Assembly: GCA_963680875.1 (NCBI GenBank)
Contig: OY804577.1
Span: forward strand, 150,182,196 to 150,246,195
DNA length: 64,000 bases
Reading direction: 5' to 3'
Origin: Bathymodiolus brooksi
Lineage: Eukaryota; Mollusca; Bivalvia; Mytilida; Modiolidae
In this document: positions 1 through 14,000 of the stretch, piece after piece
Numbering within the stretch: the stretch's first letter is position 1
Layout of the letters: every line of letters starts with the position of its first letter
Made by a program: the position numbers and the translations under genes
The notes under the pieces: model-generated
The model's database searches: none
Told to the model about the DNA's origin: nothing
The model's input: only the letters and a program-made list of their open reading frames with translations

Positions 1-3000
1 TATGTATTTAAAACATCTTAATGTTAGATGTTCCATGTTAATCACTCCTATGTATTTAGAACGTCTTAATGTTAGATGTTACATGTTAATCACTCCTATG
101 TATTTAGAACGTCTTAATGTTAGATGTTACATGTTAATCACTCCTATGTATTTAGAACATCTTAATGTTAGATGTTACATGTTAATCACTCCTATGTATT
201 TAGAACGTCTTAATGTTAGATGTTACATGTTAATCATTCCTATGTATTTAGAACATCTTAATGTTAGATGTTACATGTTAATCACTCCTATGTATTTAGA
301 ACGTCTTAATGTTAGATGTTCCATGTTAATCACTCCTATGTATTTAGAACGTCTTAATGTTAGATGTTACATGTTAATCACTCCTATGTATTTAAAACAT
401 CTTAATGTTAGATGATACATGTTAATCACTCCTTTGTATTTAGAACATCTTAATGTTAGATGTTCCATGTTAATCACTCCTATGTATTTAGAACGTCTTA
501 ATGTTAGATGTTACATGTTAATCACTCCTATGTATTTAGAACATCTTAATGTTAGATGTTACATGTTAATCACTCCTATGTATTTAGAACGTCTTAATGT
601 TAGATGTTCCATGTTAATCACTCCTATGTATTTAGAACGTCTTAATGTTAGATGTTACATGTTAATCACTCCTATGTATTCAGAACATCTTAATGTTAGA
701 TGTTACATGTTAATCACTCCTATGTATTTAGAACGTCTTAATGTTAGATGTTACATGTTAATCACTCCTATGTATTTAGGACATCTTAATGTTAGATGTT
801 CCATGTTAATCACTCCTATGTATTTAGAACGTCTTAATGTTAGATGTTCCATGTTAATCACTCCTATGTATTTAGAACGTCTTAATGTTAAATGTTACAT
901 GTTAATCCATCCTATGTATTCAGAACATCTTAATGTTAGATGTTCCATGTTAATCACTCCTATGTATTTAAAACATCTTAATGTTAGATGTTACATGTTA
1001 ATCACTCCTATGTATTTAGGACATCTTAATGTTAGATGTTACATGTTAATCACTCCTATATATTTAGAACGTCTTAATGTTAGATGTTCCATGTTAATCA
1101 CTCCTATGTTTTTAGAACGTCTTAATGTTAGATGTTACATGTTAATCACTCCTATGTATTCAGAACATCTTAATGTTAGATGTTCCATGTTAATCACTCC
1201 TATGTATTTAGAACGTCTTAATGTTAGATGTTACATGTTAATCACTCCTATGTATTTAGGACATCTTAATGTTAGATATTACATGTTAATCACTCCTATG
1301 TATTTAGAACATCTTAATGTTAGATGTTCCATGTTAATCACTCCTATGTATTTAGAACGTCTTAATGTTAGATGTTACATGTTAATCACTCCTATGTATT
1401 TAGAACATCTTAATGTTAGATGTTCCATGTTAATCACTCCTATGTATTTACACCGTCTTAATGTTAGATGTTACATATTAATCACTCCTATGTATTTAGA
1501 ACGTCTTAATGTTAGATGTTACATGTTAATCACTCCTATGTATTTAGAACATCTTAATGTTAGATGTTACATGTTAATCACTCCTATGTATTTAGAACGT
1601 CTTAATGTTAGATGTTACATGTTAATCACTCCTATGTATTTAGAACATCTTAATGTTAGATGTTACATGTTAATCACTCCTATGTATTTAGAACGTCTTA
1701 ATGGTAGATGTTTCATGTTAATCACTCCTATGTATTTAGAACATCTTAATGTTAGATGTTACATGTTAATCACTCCTATGTATTTAGAGTGTCTTAATGT
1801 TAGATGTTACATGTTAATCACTCCTATGTATTTAAAACATCTTAATGTTAGATGTTACATGTTAATCACTCCTATGTATTTAGAACATCTTAATGTTAGA
1901 TGTTACATGTTAATCACTCCTATGTATTTAGAACATCTTAATGTTAGATGTTCCATGTTAATCACTCCTATGTATTTAGAACGTCTTAATGTTAGATGCT
2001 ACATGTTAATCACTCCTATGTATTTAAAACATCTTAATGTTAGATGTTACATGTTAATCACTCCTATGTATTTAGAACGTCTTAATGTTAGATGTTCCAT
2101 GTTAATCACTCCTATGTATTTAGAACGTCTTAATGTTAGATGTTACATGTTAATCACTCCTATGTATTTAGAACGTCTTAATGTTAGATGTTACATGTTA
2201 ATCACTCCTATGTATTTAGTACGTCTTAATGTTAGATGTTACATGTTAATTACTCCTATGTATTTAGAACATCTTAATGTTAGATGTTACATGTTAATCA
2301 CTCCTATGTATTTAGAACATCTTAATGTTAGATGTTACATGTTAATCACTCCTATGTATTTAGAACATCTTAATGTTAGATGTTACATGTTAATCACTCC
2401 TATGTATTTAGAACGTCTTAATGTTAGATGTTACATGTTAATCACTCCTATGTATTTAGAACATCTTAATGTTAGATGTTACATGTTAATCACTCCTATG
2501 TATTTAGAACGTCTTAATGTTAGATGTTACATGGTAATCACTCCTATGTATTTAGAGTGTCTTAATGTTAGATGTTACATGTTAATCACTCCTATGTATT
2601 TACAACATCTTAATGTTAGATGTTACATGTTGATCACTCCTATGTATTTAGAACGTCTTAATGTTAGATGTTACATGTTAATCACTCCTATGTATTTAAA
2701 ACATCTTAATGTTAGATGTTCCATGTTAATCACTCCTATGTATTTAGAACGTCTTAATGTTAGATGTTACATGTTAATCACTCCTATGTATTTAGAACGT
2801 CTTAATGTTAGATGTTACATGTTAATCACTCCTATGTATTTAGAACATCTTAATGTTAGATGTTACATGTTAATCACTCCTATGTATTTAGAACGTCTTA
2901 ATGTTAGATGTTACATGTTAATCATTCCTATGTATTTAGAACATCTTAATGTTAGATGTTACATGTTAATCACTCCTATGTATTTAGAACGTCTTAATGT

Positions 3001-3745
3001 TAGATGTTCCATGTTAATCACTCCTATGTATTTAGAACGTCTTAATGTTAGATGTTACATGTTAATCACTCCTATGTATTTAAAACATCTTAATGTTAGA
3101 TGATACATGTTAATCACTCCTTTGTATTTAGAACATCTTAATGTTAGATGTTCCATGTTAATCACTCCTATGTATTTAGAACGTCTTAATGTTAGATGTT
3201 ACATGCTAATCACTCCTATGTATTTAGAACATCTTAATGTTAGATGTTACATGTTAATCACTCCTATGTATTTAGAACGTCTTAATGTTAGATGTTCCAT
3301 GTTAATCACTCCTATGTATTTAGAACGTCTTAATGTTAGATGTTACATGTTAATCACTCCTATGTATTCAGAACATCTTAATGTTAGATGTTACATGTTA
3401 ATCACTCCTATGTATTTAGAACGTCTTAATGTTAGATGTTACATGTTAATCACTCCTATGTATTTAGGACATCTTAATGTTAGATGTTCCATGTTAATCA
3501 CTCCTATGTATTTAGAACATCTTAATGTTAGATGTTCCATGTTAATCACTCCTATGTATTTAGAACGTCTTAATGTTAGATGTTACATGTTAATCCATCC
3601 TATGTATTCAGAACATCTTAATGTTAGATGATCCATGTTAATCACTCCTATGTATTTAAAACATCTTAATGTTAGATGTTACATGTTAATCACTCCTATG
3701 TATTTAGGACATCTTAATGTTAGATGTTACATGTTAATCACTCCT
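1..3745. repeat. Higher-order block, copy 1 of a 7,296-bp-offset duplication in the 48-bp satellite
   Basis: The order of unit variants here recurs at 7,297-11,041 with a constant offset of 7,296 bp (152 units). Shared private variants support this: stop-bearing units at 413, 3,101 and 3,629 pair with 7,709, 10,397 and 10,925, and a GCTAAT variant at 3,204 pairs with 10,500. Within the block a 56-unit (2,688-bp) period also links 413 with 3,101. A few substitutions separate the copies, for example TTTTTAG versus TATTTAG near 1,108 and 8,404. Block ends are estimated from variant order, not from an alignment. Confidence 0.8.
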
Positions 3746-6700
3746 ATATATTTAGAACGTCTTAATGTTAGATGTTCCATGTTAATCACTCCTATGTATT
3801 TAGAACGTCTTAATGTTAGATGTTACATGTTAATCACTCCTATGTATTCAGAACATCTTAATGTTAGATGTTCCATGTTAATCACTCCTATGTATTTAGA
3901 ACGTCTTAATGTTAGATGTTACATGTTAATCACTCCTATGTATTTAGGACATCTTAATGTTAGATATTACATGTTAATCACTCCTATGTATTTAGAACAT
4001 CTTAATGTTAGATGTTCCATGTTAATCACTCCTATGTATTTAGAACGTCTTAATGTTAGATGTTACATGTTAATCACTCCTATGTATTTAGAACATCTTA
4101 ATGTTAGATGTTCCATGTTAATCACTCCTATGTATTTAGAACGTCTTAATGTTAGATGTTACATATTAATCACTCCTTTGTATTTAGAACATCTTAATGT
4201 TAGATGTTACATGTTAATCACTCCTATGTATTTAGAACATCTTAATGTTAGATGTTACATGTTAATCACTCCTATGTTTTTAGAACGTCTTAATGTTAGA
4301 TGTTACATGTTAATCACTCCTATGTATTTAGAACATCTTAATGTTAGATGTTACATGTTAATCACTCCTATGTATTTAGAACGTCTTAATGGTAGATGTT
4401 TCATGTTAATCACTCCTATGTATTTAGAACATCTTAATGTTAGATGTTACATGTTAATCACTCCTATGTATTTAGAGTGTCTTAATGTTAGATGTTACAT
4501 GTTAATCACTCCTATGTATTTAGAACATCTTAATGTTAAATGTTACATGTTAATCACTCCTATGTATTTAGAACATCTTAATGTTAGATGTTCCATGTTA
4601 ATCACTCCTATGTATTTAGAACGTCTTAATGTTAGATGCTACATGTTAATCACTCCTATGTATTTAAAACATCTTAATGTTAGATGTTACATGTTAATCA
4701 CTCCTATGTATTTAGAACGTCTTAATGTTAGATGTTCCATGTTAATCACTCCTATGTATTTAGAACGTCTTAATGTTAGATGTTACATGTTAATCACTCC
4801 TATGTATTTAGAACATCTTAATGTTAGATGTTACATGTTAATCACTCCTATGTATTTAGAACATCTTAATGTTAGATGTTCCATGTTAATCACTCCTATG
4901 TATTTAGAACGTCTTAATGTTAGATGCTACATGTTAATCACTCCTATGTATTTAAAACGTCTTAATGTTAGATGTTACATGTTAATCACTCCTATGTATT
5001 TAGAACGTCTTAATGTTAGATGTTACATGTTAATCACTCCTATGTATTTAAAACATCTTAATGTTAGATGTTACATGTTAATCACTCCTATGTATTTAGA
5101 ACATCTTAATGTTAGATGTTCCATGTTAATCACTCCTATGTATTTAGAACATCTTAATGTTAGATGTTACATGTTAATCACTCCTATGTATTTAAATCAT
5201 CTTAATGTTAGATGTTACATGTTAATCACTCCTATGTATTTAAAACATCTTAATGTTAGATGTTCCATGTTAATCACTCCTATGTATTTAGAACGTCTTA
5301 ATGTTAGATGTTACATGTTAATCACTCCTATGTATTTAGAGTGTCTTAATGTTAGATGTTACATGTTAATCACTCCTATGTATTTAAAACATCTTAATGT
5401 TAGATGTTACATGTTAATCACTCCTATGTATTTAGAACATCTTAATGTTAGATGTTACATGTTAATCACTCCTATGTATTTAGAACATCTTAATGTTAGA
5501 TGTTCCATGTTAATCACTCCTATGTATTTAGAACGTCTTAATGTTAGATGCTACATGTTAATCACTCCTATGTATTTAAAACATCTTAATGTTAGATGTT
5601 ACATGTTAATCACTCCTATGTATTTAGAACGTCTTAATGTTAGATGTTCCATGTTAATCACTCCTATGTATTTAGAACGTCTTAATGTTAGATGTTACAT
5701 GTTAATCACTCCTATGTATTTAGAACATCTTAATGTTAGATGTTACATGTTAATCACTCCTATGTATTTAGAACATCTTAATGTTAGATGTTCCATGTTA
5801 ATCACTCCTATGTATTTAGAACGTCTTAATGTTAGATGCTACATGTTAATCACTCCTATGTATTTAAAACATCTTAATGTTAGATGTTACATGTTAATCA
5901 CTCCTATGTATTTAGAACGTCTTAATGTTAGATGTTACATGTTAATCACTCCTATGTATTTAAAACATCTTAATGTTAGATGTTACATGTTAATCACTCC
6001 TATGTATTTAGAACATCTTAATGTTAGATGTTCCATGTTAATCACTCCTATGTATTTAGAACATCTTAATGTTAGATGTTACATGTTAATCACTCCTATG
6101 TATTTAAAACATCTTAATGTTAGATGTTACATGTTAATCACTCCTATGTATTTAAAACATCTTAATGTTAGATGTTCCATGTTAATCACTCCTATGTATT
6201 TAGAACGTCTTAATGTTAGATGTTACATGTTAATCACTCCTATGTATTTAGAACGTCTTAATGTTAGATGTTACATGTTAATCACTCCTATGTATTTAGG
6301 ACATCTTAATGTTAGATGTTACATGTTAATCACTCCTATGTATTTAGAACATCTTAATGTTAGATGTTCCATGTTAATCACTCCTATGTATTTAGAACGT
6401 CTTAATGTTAGATGTTACATGTTAATCAATCCTATGTATTTAGAACATCTTAATGTTAGATGTTCCATGTTAATCACTCCTATGTATTTAGAACGTCTTA
6501 TTGTTAGATGTTACATGTTAATCACTCCTATGTATTTAGAACATCTTAATGTTAGATGTTACATGTTAATCACTCCTATGTATTTAGAACATCTTAATGT
6601 TAGATGTTACATGTTAATCACTCCTATGTATTTAGAACGTCTTAATGTTAGATGCTACATGTTAATCACTCCTATGTATTTAGAACGTCTTAATGTTAGC

Positions 6701-7296
6701 TGTCACATGTTAATCACTCCTATGTACTTAGAACGTCTTAATGTTAGATGTTACATGTTAATCACTCCTATGTATTTAGAACGTCTTAATGTTAGATGTT
6801 ACATTTTAATCACTCCTATGTATTTAGAACGTCTTAATGTTAGATGTTACATGTTAATTACTCCTATGTATTTAGAACATCTTAATGTTAGATGTTACAT
6901 GTTAATCACTCCTATGTATTTAGAACATCTTAATGTTAGATGTTACATGTTATTCACTCCTATGTATTTAGAACATCTTAATGTTAGATGTTACATGTTA
7001 ATCACTCCTATGTATTTAGAACGTCTTAATGTTAGATGTTACATGTTAATCACTCCTATGTATTTAGAACATCTTAATGTTAGATGTTACATGTTAATCA
7101 CTCCTATGTATTTAGAACGTCTTAATGTTAGATGTTACATGTTAATCACTCCTATGTATTTAGAGTGTCTTAATGTTAGATGTTACATGTTAATCACTCC
7201 TATGTATTTACAACATCTTAATGTTAGATGTTACATGTTGATCACTCCTATGTATTTAGAACGTCTTAATGTTAGATGTTACATGTTAATCACACC

Positions 7297-10200
7297 TATG
7301 TATTTAAAACATCTTAATGTTAGATGTTCCATGTTAATCACTCCTATGTATTTAGAACGTCTTAATGTTAGATGTTACATGTTAATCACTCCTATGTATT
7401 TAGAACGTCTTAATGTTAGATGTTACATGTTAATCACTCCTATGTATTTAGAACATCTTAATGTTAGATGTTACATGTTAATCACTCCTATGTATTTAGA
7501 ACGTCTTAATGTTAGATGTTACATGTTAATCATTCCTATGTATTTAGAACATCTTAATGTTAGATGTTACATGTTAATCACTCCTATGTATTTAGAACGT
7601 CTTAATGTTAGATGTTCCATGTTAATCACTCCTATGTATTTAGAACGTCTTAATGTTAGATGTTACATGTTAATCACTCCTATGTATTTAAAACATCTTA
7701 ATGTTAGATGATACATGTTAATCACTCCTTTGTATTTAGAACATCTTAATGTTAGATGTTCCATGTTAATCACTCCTATGTATTTAGAACGTCTTAATGT
7801 TAGATGTTACATGTTAATCACTCCTATGTATTTAGAACATCTTAATGTTAGATGTTACATGTTAATCACTCCTATGTATTTAGAACGTCTTAATGTTAGA
7901 TGTTCCATGTTAATCACTCCTATGTATTTAGAACGTCTTAATGTTAGATGTTACATGTTAATCACTCCTATGTATTCAGAACATCTTAATGTTAGATGTT
8001 ACATGTTAATCACTCCTATGTATTTAGAACGTCTTAATGTTAGATGTTACATGTTAATCACTCCTATGTATTTAGGACATCTTAATGTTAGATGTTCCAT
8101 GTTAATCACTCCTATGTATTTAGAACGTCTTAATGTTAGATGTTCCATGTTAATCACTCCTATGTATTTAGAACGTCTTAATGTTAGATGTTACATGTTA
8201 ATCCATCCTATGTATTCAGAACATCTTAATGTTAGATGTTCCATGTTAATCACTCCTATGTATTTAAAACATCTTAATGTTAGATGTTACATGTTAATCA
8301 CTCCTATGTATTTAGGACATCTTAATGTTAGATGTTACATGTTAATCACTCCTATATATTTAGAACGTCTTAATGTTAGATGTTCCATGTTAATCACTCC
8401 TATGTATTTAGAACGTCTTAATGTTAGATGTTACATGTTAATCACTCCTATGTATTCAGAACATCTTAATGTTAGATGTTCCATGTTAATCACTCCTATG
8501 TATTTAGAACGTCTTAATGTTAGATGTTACATGTTAATCACTCCTATGTATTTAGGACATCTTAATGTTAGATATTACATGTTAATCACTCCTGTGTATT
8601 TAGAACATCTTAATGTTAGATGTTCCATGTTAATCACTCCTATGTATTTAGAACGTCTTAATGTTAGATGTTACATGTTAATCACTCCTATGTATTTAGA
8701 ACATCTTAATGTTAGATGTTCCATGTTAATCACTCCTATGTATTTAGACCGTCTTAATGTTAGATGTTACATATTAATCACTCCTATGTATTTAGAACGT
8801 CTTAATGTTAGATGTTACATGTTAATCACTCCTATGTATTTAGAACATCTTAATGTTAGATGTTACATGTTAATCACTCCTATGTATTTAGAACGTCTTA
8901 ATGTTAGATGTTACATGTTAATCACTCCTATGTATTTAGAACATCTTAATGTTAGATGTTACATGTTAATCACTCCTATGTATTTAGAACGTCTTAATGG
9001 TAGATGTTTCATGTTAATCACTCCTATGTATTTAGAACATCTTAATGTTAGATGTTACATGTTAATCACTCCTATGTATTTAGAGTGTCTTAATGTTAGA
9101 TGTTACATGTTAATCACTCCTATGTATTTAAAACATCTTAATGTTAGATGTTACATGTTAATCACTCCTATGTATTTAGAACATCTTAATGTTAGATGTT
9201 ACATGTTAATCACTCCTATGTATTTAGAACATCTTAATGTTAGATGTTCCATGTTAATCACTCCTATGTATTTAGAACGTCTTAATGTTAGATGCTACAT
9301 GTTAATCACTCCTATGTATTTAAAACATCTTAATGTTAGATGTTACATGTTAATCACTCCTATGTATTTAGAACGTCTTAATGTTAGATGTTCCATGTTA
9401 ATCACTCCTATGTATTTAGAACGTCTTAATGTTAGATGTTACATGTTAATCACTCCTATGTATTTAGAACGTCTTAATGTTAGATGTTACATGTTAATCA
9501 CTCCTATGTATTTAGTACGTCTTAATGTTAGATGTTACATGTTAATTACTCCTATGTATTTAGAACATCTTAATGTTAGATGTTACATGTTAATCACTCC
9601 TATGTATTTAGAACATCTTAATGTTAGATGTTACATGTTAATCACTCCTATGTATTTAGAACATCTTAATGTTAGATGTTACATGTTAATCACTCCTATG
9701 TATTTAGAACGTCTTAATGTTAGATGTTACATGTTAATCACTCCTATGTATTTAGAACATCTTAATGTTAGATGTTACATGTTAATCACTCCTATGTATT
9801 TAGAACGTCTTAATGTTAGATGTTACATGGTAATCACTCCTATGTATTTAGAGTGTCTTAATGTTAGATGTTACATGTTAATCACTCCTATGTATTTACA
9901 ACATCTTAATGTTAGATGTTACATGTTGATCACTCCTATGTATTTAGAACGTCTTAATGTTAGATGTTACATGTTAATCACTCCTATGTATTTAAAACAT
10001 CTTAATGTTAGATGTTCCATGTTAATCACTCCTATGTATTTAGAACGTCTTAATGTTAGATGTTACATGTTAATCACTCCTATGTATTTAGAACGTCTTA
10101 ATGTTAGATGTTACATGTTAATCACTCCTATGTATTTAGAACATCTTAATGTTAGATGTTACATGTTAATCACTCCTATGTATTTAGAACGTCTTAATGT

Positions 10201-11041
10201 TAGATGTTACATGTTAATCATTCCTATGTATTTAGAACATCTTAATGTTAGATGTTACATGTTAATCACTCCTATGTATTTAGAACGTCTTAATGTTAGA
10301 TGTTCCATGTTAATCACTCCTATGTATTTAGAACGTCTTAATGTTAGATGTTACATGTTAATCACTCCTATGTATTTAAAACATCTTAATGTTAGATGAT
10401 ACATGTTAATCACTCCTTTGTATTTAGAACATCTTAATGTTAGATGTTCCATGTTAATCACTCCTATGTATTTAGAACGTCTTAATGTTAGATGTTACAT
10501 GCTAATCACTCCTATGTATTTAGAACATCTTAATGTTAGATGTTACATGTTAATCACTCCTATGTATTTAGAATGTCTTAATGTTAGATGTTCCATGTTA
10601 ATCACTCCTATGTATTTAGAACGTCTTAATGTTAGATGTTACATGTTAATCACTCCTATGTATTCAGAACATCTTAATGTTAGATGTTGCATGTTAATCA
10701 CTCCTATGTATTTAGAACGTCTTAATGTTAGATGTTACATGTTAATCACTCCTATGTATTTAGGACATCTTAATGTTAGATGTTCCATGTTAATCACTCC
10801 TATGTATTTAGAACGTCTTAATGTTAGATGTTCCATGTTAATCACTCCTATGTATTTAGAACGTCTTAATGTTAGATGTTACATTTTAATCCATCCTATG
10901 TATTCAGAACATCTTAATGTTAGATGATCCATGTTAATTACTCCTATGTATTTAAAACATCTTAATGTTAGATGTTACATGTTAATCACTCCTATGTATT
11001 TAGGACATCTTAATGTTAGATGTTACATGTTAATCACTCCT
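7297..11041. repeat. Higher-order block, copy 2 of the 7,296-bp-offset duplication
   Basis: This is the counterpart of the block at 1-3,745. It is followed by a shortened copy. The stop-bearing markers at 10,397 and 10,925 recur at 12,749 and 13,277, an offset of 2,352 bp or 49 units. This is seven units shorter than the 56-unit period because seven units are missing at about 11,041-11,052. There a unit beginning like the CCTATATATT variant ends like the GAACAT unit found seven positions later. Confidence 0.78.
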
Positions 11042-14000
11042 ATATATTTAGAACATCTTAATGTTAGATGTTCCATGTTAATCACTCCTATGTATTTAGA
11101 CCGTCTTAATGTTAGATGTTACATATTAATCACTCCTATGTATTTAGAACGTCTTAATGTTAGATGTTACATGTTAATCACTCCTATGTATTTAGAACAT
11201 CTTAATGTTAGATGTTACATGTTAATCACTCCTATGTATTTAGAACGTCTTAATGTTAGATGTTACATGTTAATCACTCCTATGTATTTAGAACATCTTA
11301 ATGTTAGATGTTACATGTTAATCACTCCTATGTATTTAGAACGTCTTAATGGTAGATGTTTCATGTTAATCACTCCTATGTATTTAGAACATCTTAATGT
11401 TAGATGTTACATGTTAATCACTCCTATGTATTTAGAGTGTCTTAATGTTAGATGTTACATGTTAATCACTCCTATGTATTTAAAACATCTTAATGTTAGA
11501 TGTTACATGTTAATCACTCCTATGTATTTAGAACATCTTAATGTTAGATGTTACATGTTAATCACTCCTATGTATTTAGAACATCTTAATGTTAGATGTT
11601 CCATGTTAATCACTCCTATGTATTTAGAACGTCTTAATGTTAGATGCTACATGTTAATCACTCCTATGTATTTAAAACATCTTAATGTTAGATGTTACAT
11701 GTTAATCACTCCTATGTATTTAGAACGTCTTAATGTTAGATGTTCCATGTTAATCACTCCTATGTATTTAGAACGTCTTAATGTTAGATGTTACATGTTA
11801 ATCACTCCTATGTATTTAGAACGTCTTAATGTTAGATGTTACATGTTAATCACTCCTATGTATTTAGTACGTCTTAATGTTAGATGTTACATGTTAATTA
11901 CTCCTATGTATTTAGAACATCTTAATGTTAGATGTTACATGTTAATCACTCCTATGTATTTAGAACATCTTAATGTTAGATGTTACATGTTAATCACTCC
12001 TATGTATTTAGAACATCTTAATGTTAGATGTTACATGTTAATCACTCCTATGTATTTAGAACGTCTTAATGTTAGATGTTACATGTTAATCACTCCTATG
12101 TATTTAGAACATCTTAATGTTAGATGTTACATGTTAATCACTCCTATGTATTTAGAACGTCTTAATGTTAGATGTTACATGGTAATCACTCCTATGTATT
12201 TAGAGTGTCTTAATGTTAGATGTTACATGTTAATCACTCCTATGTATTTACAACATCTTAATGTTAGATGTTACATGTTGATCACTCCTATGTATTTAGA
12301 ACGTCTTAATGTTAGATGTTACATGTTAATCACTCCTATGTATTTAAAACATCTTAATGTTAGATGTTCCATGTTAATCACTCCTATGTATTTAGAACGT
12401 CTTAATGTTAGATGTTACATGTTAATCACTCCTATGTATTTAGAACGTCTTAATGTTAGATGTTACATGTTAATCACTCCTATGTATTTAGAACATCTTA
12501 ATGTTAGATGTTACATGTTAATCACTCCTATGTATTTAGAACGTCTTAATGTTAGATGTTACATGTTAATCATTCCTATGTATTTAGAACATCTTAATGT
12601 TAGATGTTACATGTTAATCACTCCTATGTATTTAGAACGTCTTAATGTTAGATGTTCCATGTTAATCACTCCTATGTATTTAGAACGTCTTAATGTTAGA
12701 TGTTACATGTTAATCACTCCTATGTATTTAAAACATCTTAATGTTAGATGATAAATGTTAATCACTCCTTTGTATTTAGAACATCTTAATGTTAGATGTT
12801 CCATGTTAATCACTCCTATGTATTTAGAACGTCTTAATGTTAGATGTTACATGCTAATCACTCCTATGTATTTAGAACATCTTAATGTTAGATGTTACAT
12901 GTTAATCACTCCTATGTATTTAGAATGTCTTAATGTTAGATGTTCCATGTTAATCACTCCTATGTATTTAGAACGTCTTAATGTTAGATGTTACATGTTA
13001 ATCACTCCTATGTATTCAGAACATCTTAATGTTAGATGTTGCATGTTAATCACTCCTATGTATTTAGAACGTCTTAATGTTAGATGTTACATGTTAATCA
13101 CTCCTATGTATTTAGGACATCTTAATGTTAGATGTTCCATGTTAATCACTCCTATGTATTTAGAACGTCTTAATGTTAGATGTTCCATGTTAATCACTCC
13201 TATGTATTTAGAACGTCTTAATGTTAGATGTTACATTTTAATCCATCCTATGTATTCAGAACATCTTAATGTTAGATGATCCATGTTAATTACTCCTATG
13301 TATTTAAAACATCTTAATGTTAGATGTTACATGTTAATCACTCCTATGTATTTAGGACATCTTAATGTTAGATGTTACATGTTAATCACTCCTATATATT
13401 TAGAACGTCTTAATGTTAGATGTTCCATGTTAATCACTCCTATGTATTTAGAACGTCTTAATGTTAGATGTTACATGTTAATCACTCCTATGTATTCAGA
13501 ACATCTTAATGTTAGATGTTCCATGTTAATCACTCCTATGTATTTAGAACGTCTTAATGTTAGATGTTACATGTTAATCACTCCTATGTATTTAGGACAT
13601 CTTAATGTTAGATATTACATGTTAATCACTCCTATGTATTTAGAACATCTTAATGTTAGATGTTCCATGTTAATCACTCCTATGTATTTAGAACGTCTTA
13701 ATGTTAGATGTTACATGTTAATCACTCCTATGTATTTAGAACATCTTAATGTTAGATGTTCCATGTTAATCACTCCTATGTATTTAGAACGTCTTAATGT
13801 TAGATGTTACATATTAATCACTCCTATGTATTTAGAACATCTTAATGTTAGATGTTACATGTTAATCACTCCTATGTATTTAGAACATCTTAATGTTAGA
13901 TGTTACATGTTAATCACTCCTATGTTTTTAGAACGTCTTAATGTTAGATGTTACATGTTAATCACTCCTATGTATTTAGAACATCTTAATGTTAGATGTT

